A stretch of 64,000 nucleotides of DNA from Coccinella septempunctata. Lineage: Eukaryota > Arthropoda > Insecta > Coleoptera > Coccinellidae. The stretch lies in NCBI RefSeq assembly GCF_907165205.1, contig NC_058189.1, positions 34,064,270-34,128,269 on the forward strand, in the 5' to 3' direction. Positions within the stretch are counted from its first letter, which is position 1, and the number at the start of each line of letters is the position of its first letter. The notes beneath the pieces are model-generated. The model saw only the letters and a list, made by a program, of their open reading frames with translations, had not been told where the DNA came from and did not search any database. The translations under genes and the position numbers were made by a program. Positions 9,926 through 21,744 of the stretch are shown piece by piece.

Positions 9926-11580
9926 GAGGGAATATCCTGGAATAAAATTAAAATCTACTTTTTCAACCAATAACTGGAAATGAAAACGCGGAATCCCACG
10001 ATAATCTTTGTTTTTCTAAAATTAAATATTGATATATTTTTTGTCAATTAAGTTTCTAAAGATAAGTTGGATGGGGTTGCGGCTAAAGGGTAGAAGAAAA
10101 ATATTCAATTTTATTTCCCCGAAATAAGTCCAATCAGAAGTCAATTGACATGTTTTTCAGCATCTTGATGTTAAGTTATTGGTTGAGAAACTATCCATTG
10201 ATAGAAGAAGAAGGTAATTGAAAAGCAATTGGTAAGTTTCAGCGTCTTCATTTTGAGTGGTTTATTAATATTGAAGAAATATTAATTTTATTCCAGACTA
10301 ATGCCCCATCCTGTACATATAGTCTGATTTTCTTTATACAACCGCAGTGTATAAAAGTTTCGTTTTCATTGCGATATATAGACTTGTTTTTGGAGAAAGA
10401 ATGTACTGCACTTCTTTGTTTTTGCCAAGCTTTTGAATAATAGTTTTATTCTTCTTCGGGGTTTTTCTGTAAATACCGATAAAAAATTTATTACAACACA
10501 AAACATCAACGTCAATACTAATCAAAATTTTAAGTTCGCTGGAACACATCTACAATTTTGATTTTGAGTGATAATGTACGTATTTTTTCTTTCTTTATTT
10601 CACCATTCCTCCTTCTACTGTCACAAGATCTTGTGACAGGATGCAAAGTTTGTTTCGAATTGCTACTACACCAATTATTCAACAATCCAAGAAATTTAGA
10701 ATCCACTCAAATTTAAAAAATGAATCGAAGAAAACTGATAAACACCTGCACCCTTTTCTCTTATTCTACGACACTGACCTAGGGATGGGCGAAAAATATC
10801 GATATATCGAAATATCGATATATCAAAAAATTATCGATAAATATCGTCGATATTTTAAATTCCGATACTATCGACTATCGATATTTTTTAGTCATATGCT
10901 GATTTCTTTGTGATAGATTGGTTCTCTGCAAATGGAAAAAACCACACTTCATTCATCTACCGCTAACAGTTTAGATTTTATAATTTTTTCCGCGTAGGTC
11001 CAAAATTTCCGATATTCAATCGACCATAACTTAAAAACTCAATTTTAAAAAATATCCGTTTGCATATTCGTGTTCTACGCCCCAGTAAGAATTTGGTTTT
11101 GATCGGAGACCAACAATATTTTTTTTTAAATCCATACAGTATGGAAAATTTGAAAAATTTTCGATCTGTGCGATTTCCATCAATATTGGTGTATTTACTA
11201 AATCGAGGGCGTAGATTACGAATATGCGAACAGAATTTTGCTGAAAGGATTAGTTTTTAAGTTATATAAAAAATCGTAAATTTTGGCCCTTGGTTCCAGA
11301 TGAAATGGGGATTAGTCGGTAATTCCCAAGGCAAAGAAATTACTGGCTCTATGCTTGCGACACATTGTAGACAGACATATCCGATCTTTTAACCTATTTC
11401 ACCCAAGTGTGGCGATCATTCCTAGATGACTACATTTACAGTTATTTGATCCCTCATTGATTTTGAAGTTTTTTGGCATAATGATGGTTTATCATGATTC
11501 CATTCTACAGTTTCGATTTTAGCACTACAAAATTAATTTTTTTTAACCTCTGGTTGATTTTGGCGCCCCCTTAAGCTGAC
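9926..11580. other. No gene seen; short palindrome and ATCGATA-rich patch
   Basis: This stretch is AT-rich and has no credible gene. It holds a perfect 22-bp palindrome at 10618-10639 built on CTGTCACAAGA. It also holds the ATCGATA repeat patch listed separately. Confidence 0.4.
10770..10905. repeat. ATCGATA-rich terminal repeat of a small DNA element
   Basis: The motif TAGGGATGGGCGAAAAATA leads into a run of ATCGATA/TATCGAT units up to about 10885. GGGATGGGC followed by a short degenerate repeat is a common beginning of miniature hAT-type elements in animals. The opposite end was not found. Confidence 0.4.
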
Positions 11581-11581
11581 G

Positions 11582-11626
11582 CCCGGGGCAAGAGCCCCGC
11601 TTGCCCCCCCCTAGATCCGGGCCTGG
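11582..11626 (-). repeat. GC-rich hAT-like terminus
   Basis: On the minus strand it reads CAGGCCCGGATCTAGGGGGG, then a small hairpin (GCGGGGCTC with GAGCCCCGC). It is far more GC-rich than its surroundings. This looks like the end of a hAT-type element. It truncates the Tc1 fragment that follows. Confidence 0.5.
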
Positions 11627-11637
11627 CGGTTGCAAAC

Positions 11638-11906
11638 CGTTGTCTCAACGAAGAAACTCTCAAGTAACGTTCTTGAATGGCAGTTGTTACCCGTGGTCTA
11701 CCCTGTCCTGGTCTTCGGACATTCATATCTGTCTCCCTGAATCGCTGCAACATTCTGGACACACTTGTATGGGAAGCTCCAAAACTTTCTCCAATTCTTG
11801 TGTATGTCCACCCTTCTTCTCGCAAAACTACCGCTTCGGCACATTCCTCGCTTGGGTCAAATTGCGTGTTTCGCGTTGCAAAGCGATCCAGTGTAGAAAA
11901 TAAAAC
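11638..11906 (-). pseudogene. Tc1-type transposase, N-terminal helix-turn-helix fragment
   Basis: The minus-strand frame reads RNTQFDPSEECAEAVVLREE, then SFGASHTSVSRMLQRFRET, then RRPGQGRPRVTTAIQERYL. This is the paired-like DNA-binding region of Tc1/mariner transposases: first helix-turn-helix, GRPR hook, then the start of the second helix-turn-helix. The DDE catalytic domain is absent, because the frame ends at the GC-rich terminus near 11626. About 85 residues of a usual 340 remain. It binds element ends in intact relatives and is dead here. Confidence 0.88.
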
Positions 11907-12544
11907 GAAAGAAAAACTATTGATCACTAGAATTAATCGAGAACAACTGATTTTAGAATGGAGGCAAGAGGCAATATATTCAAAATCTGATATCATCTTT
12001 TTTTATTCCTGCTGGGAAAAACATCTGTATTGAAGAAAACCGTTGAAAGTGGATAACATATGCATGCATAATTCTGATAAAAATAATTAACATTGAGAAC
12101 ACCTTCAGTTGTAGAATAAATTTGAGATTTCCATAATGTGCGTTAATTTTTTTGCGCAGTGTAGTTCGGTCAAGTTGGCAGATCATTTTCTCTGATGATA
12201 TGATGATGCGTATAGAACTTTGAAGATCACTTTCATTCCAGATATTTGAAAAGATGAAAATTTTTCTAATATGGAATGCATCACTTTCAGGAAATTTCGT
12301 AAACCTGAATTCAAATGAAAAGTTCCAAAACTTTTTCAACTAGTAGATAGTAGATAATATATTAATCTACTTATATACTAGTACCACATCTTTTTCAAAC
12401 ACCTCCTCAAATATAGACGGCTGTGCTAGTACTAGTATAGGTAAATATGAAGTAGTCATGGAAATTCTTTTTGTTTCCGCATTTTTCGAGCATGTTCCCA
12501 AATGTTCGGAATGAAAGTGATCTACAAAGCCTCTCTGAACACAA

Positions 12545-13257
12545 CATAGAGGCATAAAATTCATCATATATTATCAATGAAAATAATCTGCTTGACCGAA
12601 CAATTTTTGAGTTTTTTTCATTGGAAGAACAATTAGAGGTGTACGATGTATATTAGATTATTATTCTGAATGAAAAAATATGGGACTGAAATATGCTAAA
12701 AAAATGAAAGTTACTATTATATCACTGAAGTGGCGGACTGAAAAAAATCTTTGACTACGCCACTGCATTCTACATGAAAAAGTGTATCAAGAAAAAACAT
12801 TTGTTTTTTCGGTATCACTGAAACTTTACGAAATATAGAGGCACCAATTCAAAGAGCCGAAAATATCCATCTTTGGAAAATCGAGGTTGGAAACGTACGA
12901 TTCATGTTTGCCTAACTCTTACGGTTACAGACCTGCCATTCAATCCCATCGAATTTTGCCCACCCTGTATATACAGGGTTTCACTGATACCGAAAAAACA
13001 AATGTTTTTTCTTGATACACTTTTTCATGTAGAATGCAGTGGCGTAGTCAAAGATTTTTTTCAGTCCGCCACTTCAGTGATATAATAGTAACTTTCATTT
13101 TTTTAGCATATTTCAGTCCCATATTTCTTCATTCAGAATAATAATCTAATATACATCGTACACCTCTGATTGTTCTTCCAATGAAAAAAACTCAAAAATT
13201 GTTCGGTCAAGCAGATTATTTTCATTGATAATATATGATGAATTTTATGCCTCTATG
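12545..13257. repeat. Large inverted repeat, arms of about 290 and 280 bp
   Basis: The left arm 12545-12834 and right arm 12978-13257 are reverse complements with only scattered differences. They are separated by a 143-bp spacer that ends in CACCCTGTATATACAGGG. Within each arm is CAGTGGCGTAGTCAAAG, which resembles a hAT terminus. It may be a foldback element or two opposed copies of one miniature element. A transcript through it would form a long hairpin. Confidence 0.9.
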
Positions 13258-14800
13258 GGTCAGCAGCCACTAATTGAAAACGGTAATTTACTCATTTTAG
13301 TTTGGGGTAAGTTTTTTGCGAAAGTACATTCGGGTACAAACGTATACAAAAACCTCGACAAAAACTTTGGTATCAAAAAAAGTGAAAATTCCAGTTTGGG
13401 GGAGTTGGAGACAGGGACCTTTGAAGATAATGAAAGTTTGCGTGAAATGGAAGATGAAAGGAACAATGAGTCCCTGGAACCAAATGAATTTTTCCTCCTT
13501 CCGATTTCTTTACAACACTTGATATGCGAGTAAAAATAAACCAGAGAGTGTGTAGTGGGTCAAGAAATTCAGCGTCTGCTTCTGCCCGGCGCAGTAGTAG
13601 ACAACACGCTTGTTTTTATTAGAACTAGAATTCCTATTTTCAGTCTGTTCGTTTTCGTTTTCACTGAGCCAACCACCAAATATTTTGTGAGTATTATTTT
13701 TCATTTTGAATTTCTCCACACTTTCTTCCGCCGCCAGGTTGTCTGTGCTGGTTCTATTTCATTTCAATCTTGGGCGACATATTACAGCGTTCGAATTGCT
13801 GCGATATATAAATATTGACTAGCTAACCTGGGAAATTTAATTTGATTATTTCTGGCGTCATTAGATCAAAGAATATATTCAATATTCATGGACCCGATCA
13901 TTTGGTTTGAAAACAGACCAGAGTTTGAATTGAGAACCGAAAAATTTCGAAAAAACTGGTGTACCTACCTACATACTCACTTATCATCGAAACATTGATC
14001 TTACAATATTTCCCATCACCTCATTACCACTATTGCTTCAAGGAATTTAAAGCTATCCTATTTAATGGACAAAAATTAATATTTTCTATCAGTTTGAATA
14101 ACCCGGCGTAATGCGATAATTTGGGAACGTGAAACTTCAATTTCCTTCTATTTCGTAAGTGTTATCCTGTGAATAATGCGGAATCCCAGAGTTCTTTAAA
14201 TAGCAATACAATAAATGGGTAAATATAGCTCATTATTCTGAAAAGATTCTGGAAAAGTCGAAAAGTACAATGGCAGTCATACTGTCTCATTTTGTATGTG
14301 ATGATTTGTTAATTTCTGCAACAAGATTTGTTTGAAAAATGGGTATTAAGCAAAAATGAAGAAGCTTGTATTTTTTCGCTCCGCGGGTCCCATTTAATAT
14401 AAGTAATTAGAGGGCAAAAAACTCACGATTTTAGGATGTCGTCGACCTACGTGGCATGACCAGGATAACTGCCATACGCTTTAGCGCAAATGATTCCTAT
14501 AGATACCTACCGAAATTTGTTCAAAACGTATAATAACAATATTATAATTTACGTACATAAACCTTATTAATAATTATCATTACTAAGGCGGACATATGAA
14601 TTCAAACAAAATAATACAGTTCTCATTTTGGATGGAGTTGTGTTGCCTGATGGGATCAAACACTCTTGTGTTTGATCTTTCGAAACTATGGTCAGCATCC
14701 ACTCTTCCTTGATGAGACGGTCTTTCTTCCGGCACCCTCAGTGATGGTGCATCTCCGATTTATTTCGATTACGCATCTTAAATGCAGTTAAAATGGAGTG
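13258..14800. other. No established gene; one weak open frame
   Basis: A frame from about 13225 to 13533 on the plus strand ends in an acidic stretch (LGELETGTFEDNESLREMED). Its composition looks more like protein than chance, but it begins inside the inverted repeat and matches nothing I know. The remainder (13534-14800) shows no gene. Confidence 0.3.
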
Positions 14801-15860
14801 CCGTCAAACGGGGTGAAGTGGATCAACCGTGTTTTCTCGCTTATTTTATCGCACAACTCATAGAAAAAACTCTAAATTGGCGCGAAAAAAAACTCGGTGT
14901 CTACTGTTAACTCCTGAGATTAATAATTCGTGCTTTGGATACAATTTTGGAGAGTTAGTTTTCTCTCAAAAAAAAATTTCATACTCTCTCGAATAAACAA
15001 TTTTTCTATAATTGTTCAACTTCAATTATATTTGTGGCAATAACTAGGATAGTTATTCTTACCTAAACTTTTGTAGGTTATGTATAAACTAGTTGGAATG
15101 TAATTCCTCATTTTGAAGTCAAATGAACCTCCACAGTTTTTTAGGAAAAACAATATATGTAACATCTATTAATAGTGAGGGGTGAAGTCGATCACCAATG
15201 ATTGTAAAGGCCAAAAACTCAAGAATCTCTTTTTCATATATTCAAATGCAGAGGATATCGCCCTTGTGAAAAAGCAACGAGTAATTCGCAAAATCCACCT
15301 GAAGCTAGTTACACGTTGTCGGCACATTTTTATTTTGGAAACCAAAAAAAAAAGAGAGAATTGAATAATTCTCTACTTTTCTGAAGACTGACTAGAGAAC
15401 ATTCATATACCTTCATTCAAAAGACTATTTTTATGTTTGTTGAAAATTTATTTTCGTTATTCATTGTATTTTGTTTGAAAACAAAACATGTTTTGTTTCA
15501 CTCAAAAAGAATAAAGATTTTTTGTTTTTTCAATGGTTCTAGTTCCAATTTCATAGCACCTTAGGAGTGAGATTCTTTTTTATTTCATCTGATCCACTTC
15601 ACTCCTCGTATGGTTAAAGTGAATATTCAATGATTTTTAAAGTGAGATCCACTTCCCCCCAAAGTAAGAGGTGAAGTGGATCACACTTCAACCAATGAAA
15701 TGTCAATTACTATGCAGCCAAAAATTTTGGTAAAAGAGCCAATCGATAGCTAAAGAATCATAGAGTCTATATTATAAATGCCAGTCTGCTCGGACTGATA
15801 CTTTGAATCTTTTATTCCTGAGAAACCTGAATGTTTGATCCACTTCACCCCGTTTGACGG
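14801..15860. mobile_element. 1.06-kb inverted-repeat element with repeated GGGGTGAAGTGGATCA motif
   Basis: The termini 14801-14826 and 15835-15860 are perfect 26-bp inverted repeats starting CCGTCAAACGGGGTGAAG. The GGTGAAGTGGATCA core recurs inside in both orientations near 15179, 15590, 15645 and 15670. There is no transposase frame. Flanking bases share only TG, so the duplication size, and hence the superfamily, is unresolved. The repeated core could be a transposase-binding site. Confidence 0.75.
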
Positions 15861-16280
15861 TGTCTCTTTTAATGGTTTCTTTACCCTCTTACTTCTCTTC
15901 ATAGACAAAGCAGTTGTCAATGTTAGAGTTGCGTTGAATTTTAATCTGAGTTTAAGAAGGGAAGTTCTCACCGTTTGGTGAAATTTGCTCTAAATATTAT
16001 CAATTATCATCTGACTGACAGGATCATCGAGAAGTTCTGCTTCTCCTGTGCCGGCTGAATGTCAACAATGAATTGATTTTTCTTTGCCAAAAGTGAATTT
16101 GTTTCTACGTAAAAGATCGCAACTGTAACTAACTATAATCCATTCAAGAATGATTGACAACCCAGTAGGTCTTGAAAGTCCAGATGCAGTTCAATATCTG
16201 GTCACGAAAGATCTTCAATAATTTCCGTATTTTCAATCACAGACCTGATAGTTGGGAACCCAAGAGGAAAATTCGGAATT
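15861..16280. other. No gene seen
   Basis: AT-rich DNA with no recognised feature. Confidence 0.35.
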
Positions 16281-17295
16281 TACTAGAGCGTGTCAGATTA
16301 ATATAAGGGGTGGTACCTTGGGCTCTACCTAAAATTAGACCTGTATATAGGGCGAAAACGATCATTGTAAATACTCGAGCGTGTCAGATTAAGATATAGG
16401 TGGTTAATTATATGTTGAAAAGTGTATATTCTCTTAATCTACAATTTAAGCGTGACGAAAATGTTTGGGAGGGCGCCAAACTTGCAAAAAAAAACCTCAC
16501 GTGCACACTCTAGCGCGGTGTTTTTTTTCCTTAATTTGGAGCCTATGATTCAACAATAACGGAAGAAATGTAATCTGACTGTTTCACCAAGACGAAACAA
16601 TAAAAATTAGCCATAGAAGGTCACAAAAATCAGTTTTTTTGAATTATCTCCACTCCTTGGCTTCAAATTGTATTCGCATTCGTTATAAAAGTTTTAGAGC
16701 ATAACATTTTCTACAAATTTTATCCGAAGCAATTTTTCCTACGTTTGAACATTTTTGAGATATATGGCGATGAATGTACCTCAAACTGGGTGTCTTCATT
16801 AACTTTGGCGTTTCGCATGTGTGGCTAAGCACCTCGCACTTATCACCCTCTAGCTCTAAAATGGAAGGGTATGAAAAATTGCTTCAGACAAAAGTTGTAT
16901 AGAATTTCATCCTCTACAACTTTCATACTGAATATAGATCGATTAGAGGTAAAGGAAGAGGCATATTTTTAAAAAATTCCTACTTATTATCTTCAAACTG
17001 TCAGATTGAGACCCCCCTCCCTGATTAGTGCCAGATTAATGGGTCAACACGTCTGCAACACCGAGATTAACCATCTGAAAATCTGACGCGCTCGAGTATG
17101 TATATATGAAATATAGCACCTTAGGGTGCAATTAACATATTCTCTAAAAATCTGACATGCTCGAAAAAATTTTTTTACCATTTTTCTCTTCCGTACGGCC
17201 AGCCCCACCACGCAAACTGTCAGATTAACATGAATTCATTATCAGAGACACGTAGGGCATATACAATATCTTAATCTGACAGGCTCGAGTATGTA
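16281..17295. mobile_element. Inverted-repeat element with multiple CGTGTCAGATTAA motifs
   Basis: The left part has AGAGCGTGTCAGATTAATAT at 16285 and ACTCGAGCGTGTCAGATTAA at 16373. The right part has the inverted form CTTAATCTGACAGGCTCGAG at 17270. Weaker copies occur near 16998, 17030, 17085, 17150 and 17215. The arrangement resembles subterminal transposase-binding arrays of DNA transposons. No transposase is visible, so I infer a non-autonomous element of unassigned superfamily. Confidence 0.6.
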
Positions 17296-18191
17296 CACCT
17301 GATGATTTTTTTACATCTTTGAAAACCTGCAGACGCTTTTCCCACCGCTGAAAGTGCATACATCATAGAACCTCTTTTTCTTTCTACCATCTAATCTTCA
17401 AAATCCACTAGGTCTCCACGACGCTCGAGTGAATCCCGATTTAGCATCGTCGGCTCCCCAACTATGAAATTTATAATTCTTACCTAAAAAACTGTTTGAG
17501 AAGAAGAAATATTCAAATTTAGAGCATATTAATCAGGATTCAAAATTGATACAATTATGTTTCCAATTAATACAATTAAATCAAGAACACAGACAGCAGT
17601 ACAAAATTTAAATTATCGTCGGTCAGTGCATAGATTCACATACAGTGTGGCCCAACGAAAACTTAACACCTCGATTATCCAGCTTTGAAATGAAAATGTG
17701 GAAAATCCTAATCCCGTCAAGTCCTAATTTGAGGGGGAACAACTTTTCCTCTCTTTGCATTCCCGAAACTGCAATACCCTAACAGTAGTGAGCACAACCC
17801 CTTGATTTTGAATAAGGATGAGGGTGTTGCAATAACTTATTTTGAAGATCGGATCGATTGTTATCTGACACTAAAATTTCGCTTCAAAATAATAATAGAT
17901 TAGGTAAAAAACGAAAAAGTAACAAACAGTTACTAACGATGGACTTTCCGACAGTATTTTATTTTTCGCGTAAAATCGTGGATGCCCGTGAAGTTAGCAC
18001 CCAGCGGAATGCGGTGTTTTTCTACCACTATATTTGAGATACAAATGAAAATTTTCGTGTCACAAATAGTTACTAACGAGTTACCAACGAATGCCAAAAA
18101 TTAATTGCGTTACAGCTGTGCTAGTACACGTGTTTCTATCTGCGAGTTAAATTATCTCTCCAACACTCATCTGTTTCAACGTTAGTAACGT
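17296..18191. other. No gene seen
   Basis: This is AT-rich DNA. A sequence reading ACAGTGTGGCCCAACGAAA at 17643 looks like the edge of another small repeat. Confidence 0.35.
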
Positions 18192-18310
18192 CCAGTTTCA
18201 TAATCAAATTTAAAGTCACTTTAAGCTTAAAGCTTCCTTTACTGTCATTTTTAGTAGGGTTAAAGGAAGCTTTAAAGTTAAAGCGGCTTTAGGTTTGATT
18301 ATGAAACCGG
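18192..18310. mobile_element. Foldback miniature element, 119 bp
   Basis: The ends CCAGTTTCATAATCAAA and, inverted, CCGGTTTCATAATCAAA pair. The complementarity continues inward through TTTAAAG/CTTTAA and GGAAGC/GCTTCC, so nearly the whole unit folds on itself. It lies just upstream of the second gag copy. Confidence 0.65.
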
Positions 18311-18433
18311 CCGTAAATAATTTATTTTATTCATAAAATTCGCTGAATAATTCTCTTACTGAAATTTTTGACATCAATAAGGTTGTCCGTTGGACAACTA
18401 TAAAATAAAATCAAACAACATACAGCAAAAACG

Positions 18434-19560
18434 ATGAATATGAAGAATTCTTGGCAAACAGTCAAAAAACCAAAACGCTCGTGCCTTTCTCCTGAGATTC
18501 TCGAAAATCCAACAATCAGCACACAAAATAGATTTCCGTATCTCAACAATGAATCAAACGAAACAAATACCACACAAACATCTAAAAGAGTCTTCAAACC
18601 ACCACCAATTTTTATACATGATGTTACAAATTATAATGAAATGATTGAAAAACTATCTGATGCTATAGCTAACGAACAGTTCTATTCCAAAACCATATCT
18701 AACAATATCGTTAAGATAAATGTAAACGAACCGGAAACATACAGAAGTTTCGTTCGATTTCTACGGAAGAAAATATCATTTTTCACACATATCAAATCAA
18801 GCAGGAAAGAGCTTATAGGATTGTTATCCGGCATTTACATTCCACCGTTCCTACTAATGCAATAAAAGATGAAATTGTAAATCGCGACACAAAATCAGAA
18901 ACATAATGAATATAAGAGATATAAGAAATATCGAAACTTCCGCTTCCTCTATTCTTTGTAGATTTAGAACCCAAAGAAAATAACAAGGATATTTACAAAT
19001 TAGAATTCATTTCGAACATGAAAATAACTATAGAACCACCAAGGAAAAAGCGAGAAATTATACAATGTACTCGATGCCAAGAGTATGGTCATTCAAGAAG
19101 TTATTGTAATAGGCCATTTATGTGTGTCAAATGCGGTAACCAACATGACTCCAAAATGTGTGCAAAACCAAAATCAACTCCAGCTAAATGTGCATTATGT
19201 GAAGGTGATCATCCAGCTAAGTATGAAGGATGTCAAGTATACAAACTCCTTTCAAGATCGAAAAATCAAAAGCCAACAACAGCACAACAATTAAGGAAAG
19301 AAGAAAACCAAGAATGTAGTCGTGCAAACGATCAGCAAACCAACATCCCTAATTCACCAAGGTCGAGAGGAAGAACATAGTCTCAAGTTCTACAAACACA
19401 AAACGAATACCCTATTATGCAGAGCTCTGAATCGGATTCGCTAAAATCAATGATGGAAAGTTTTCTATCAAACTTAAAATCCATGATTACTCAAATGATG
19501 AATAAGCATCAAACCATCCTCAATCTTCTAACTACTCTTGTGAGCTTTAAAAATGGCTAA
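18434..19560 (+). pseudogene. Jockey-type gag (ORF1), second copy, broken
   Basis: This copy matches the split one at 507-651 and 6272-6746, then continues further. It starts at ATG 18434. A frameshift near 18770 breaks the RFLR..ENI region, and other breaks lie around 18880-19017. From 19018 an open stretch carries three CCHC knuckles: CTRCQEYGHSRSYC, CVKCGNQHDSKMC and CALCEGDHPAKYEGC. An in-frame TAG at 19378 interrupts the tail, which otherwise runs to TAA at 19558-19560. It overlaps the ORF2 ATG (ATGGCTAA), a compact arrangement seen in Jockey elements. The intact empty site at about 18895-18910 shows where the other copy received its insertion. Confidence 0.9.
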
Positions 19561-19618
19561 GTTAATTAGAGTAGCTTCCTGGGACGCTAATGGCCTTCCA
19601 AATCACAAATATGAATGA
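19553..19618 (+). pseudogene. Start of Jockey ORF2, truncated
   Basis: ATG 19553 opens MAKLIRVASWDANGLPNHKY and stops at TGA 19616. IRVASWNANGL-type text is the N-terminal strand of the Jockey endonuclease, with its conserved Asn. Homology ends here, so the copy is cut at its 3' side. That is unusual, because non-LTR elements normally lose their 5' side, and it implies later deletion or recombination. Confidence 0.75.
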
Positions 19619-19793
19619 TCAACATTCATAAATACGTAGGTACACTTGTTACACCAGAAAACGAAAATAAATGAACCAACATGGTCATTGCAATCATATT
19701 AAAACAATTCAAAAGAGCTAATATGTCAAGGCTATAAAGTTCTGAGCATAGGTATATTGATTCAACTTTGTATAAAACGGTACTATACTTCAT
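19619..19793. other. Unassigned spacer
   Basis: A short AT-rich stretch between the truncated Jockey copy and the next inverted-repeat element. Nothing is recognised. Confidence 0.35.
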
Positions 19794-20995
19794 TCACTTT
19801 TATTTTAGCAGTCGGTTGGCCATGGAAATTTGACACATTTCACTGTGTATAGTACGAAAATGTGGGGTTATGAAGCTTGTCAAAACATTTTTGGCTTTTG
19901 AATCAACGCTATGTTGCCCGTTCTACGTAAAAGTTTCTGTTATTACGTATTTTATCACAATGTCGAATCTCTTCGGAAATTATGTGACGAACATAATTGA
20001 AGTTTATACAAACTGATTGAAGGCATACCAAATCCAGTTATTTGCATGGAAAATACAAGAGATCAGTATAATATCATAATATGAACTAGCTTGAGGAGAG
20101 TTAATGTTCGTTATCTTCTTTGGCTTACATCATTTGTAGATTTCAAAAATATTGACCCGAGGATGAAATGCATATGATGCAGTGGTTGGGAATGGGTATC
20201 TCCCGAAGGAATTAACAGATAATTACAAGAATGTTAAATTCTTCAACAAAAATCATCTTGCATCAATATAAGTAAAAGGAATTGAAGGAAGTTTCAAGAT
20301 GAACTTCACCTTTGAACAAAAATTTCACATGAATAAACAAGTAACAGGGCAACTTGCGCGTATTTGCGGCTATTCATCTTAATACATTGATGTAATAATA
20401 ATAATTAGGTATTTATTAGTACCTTAAGACATTTACATTGTCAAATGTACAAGTCAAATGAAAAATAGAAAAATCCATTTTAGGGAACCTATTCTCCGAT
20501 GACATTTATCGAAAATCCTGTAGTAAACTTTTCGCATTAATTCACTCAAACATAAAATTCTCAAATGCCACCACTTTTTTGGGTCTCCCAATAGAAGGAA
20601 ATTCTTTGTCATCCTCTTCATTCACAATCTTTCTGATTGTGGAAATATCCAGCTGAAATATAAGTCGTTTAGATTCAGATGAAACATTATATAAATTCTC
20701 TTACATTGAATATGTTCACTACCGTCTGACGTATTGTGGATTTTAGAATATCAAGGTATAACTATTTGAATGAGCGGACCTGAATTCTAAATAGCACTTC
20801 CTGAAACCCTGTCTCTTTTTTCAATCACTTTCGGTATTTTCGTAATAAAAATTGATAATTATTAGTTGTGGCAACGGCGTTATGACATTAACGACATTTC
20901 ATGAGTGCCAACCTACCTTCTAGTTCTAGTTACAAAAACTTGAGAAAACTATTTCATGGCCAACCGACTGCTAAAATAAATTTGAATGAAGTATA
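19794..20995. mobile_element. 1.2-kb inverted-repeat DNA element, copy 1
   Basis: The terminal inverted repeats are about 45 bp. The left reads TATACTTCATTCACTTTTAT and the right, inverted, TATACTTCATTCAAATTTAT; both continue into AGCAGTCGGTTGGCCATG. Both ends carry TATA, so the duplication is TA or TATA. A second, roughly 95% alike copy is at 31472-32685 and a decayed fragment is at 54215. TA target sites point to the Tc1/mariner/Zator side of DNA transposons, but this is not settled. Confidence 0.8.
20542..20652 (-). pseudogene. Exon-like transposase remnant inside the 1.2-kb element
   Basis: On the minus strand a TTATATTTCAG acceptor precedes a 36-residue frame. It reads LDISTIRKIVNEEDDKEFPS, then GRPKKVVAFENF, and ends in TGA. 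Copy 2 keeps the frame (32265-32342 region) with only a few substitutions. A helix ending STIRKIV followed by GRPKK resembles the helix-turn-helix and hook of a transposase N-terminus. No catalytic domain follows. Confidence 0.5.
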
Positions 20996-21744
20996 AGTAA
21001 CTATTGTAGTGCATCGATAATCAGTTACATACCACCATTAAAACTTTCATTAGCGCTTTCAGCCGTGATTTCAAAAGTGCTGATAAATTTTGGCTCCAGT
21101 TTTCCTTCATTCCATAGTTGTCACCTCCTTGACAAGATTCTGGTCAACATCAATCGGTAACCTAACCTGATTTTCGAGATATGTCAACGGTAATATATTT
21201 CTGGATTGCTCAACAAGGATATTGCACTTCCTTGAGGGGGATTATTTTGTGTGAACCTTCATTAGGATTGAAGTACGAAACAGATCAAACCTCTGCCATT
21301 GGTTTCGATCTTTCTGAAACATAACAAAGCGCCAGTATCAAAATTCTCACTAGGCTTATTCCGACTAAGTTAGTTAGTTAGCTTGAAATTTCTTGTTATT
21401 TGACAATATTCGATTTACTTAATAATCTACTAATCGCTCGTCCACATTCTGAAAAGTCTAGATTCAAATCTTATGTGTTAACTAATTTGATCAATAGTTA
21501 TTTGTGCAACCAGTTGGTATAAAAGAAGTTGCGAATTGCGCAACAGAACGTATTACCGAAATGGCTGCAATTTCCTGGGGAGCGTTGGACCATTTTGGCT
21601 TATTCTTGTATATTCTTACAAAACACAAACGATTTACACTCACGAATTCGGGTCCTCAATTCCTTCTTTTGAAAGAAGATATTCAATCCTACTTCTAATG
21701 TGAGAAATAAAAAAGCAAGTTTGTTCGTGGGCGAAACCCTTTAA
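20996..21744. other. No gene seen
   Basis: AT-rich DNA. A short frame at 21504-21698 shows no recognisable protein features. Confidence 0.35.

Noticed and set aside
10795..10885. Telomeric or centromeric satellite
   Set aside because: The ATCGATA run is short and degenerate and sits next to a GGGATGGGC transposon-like end.
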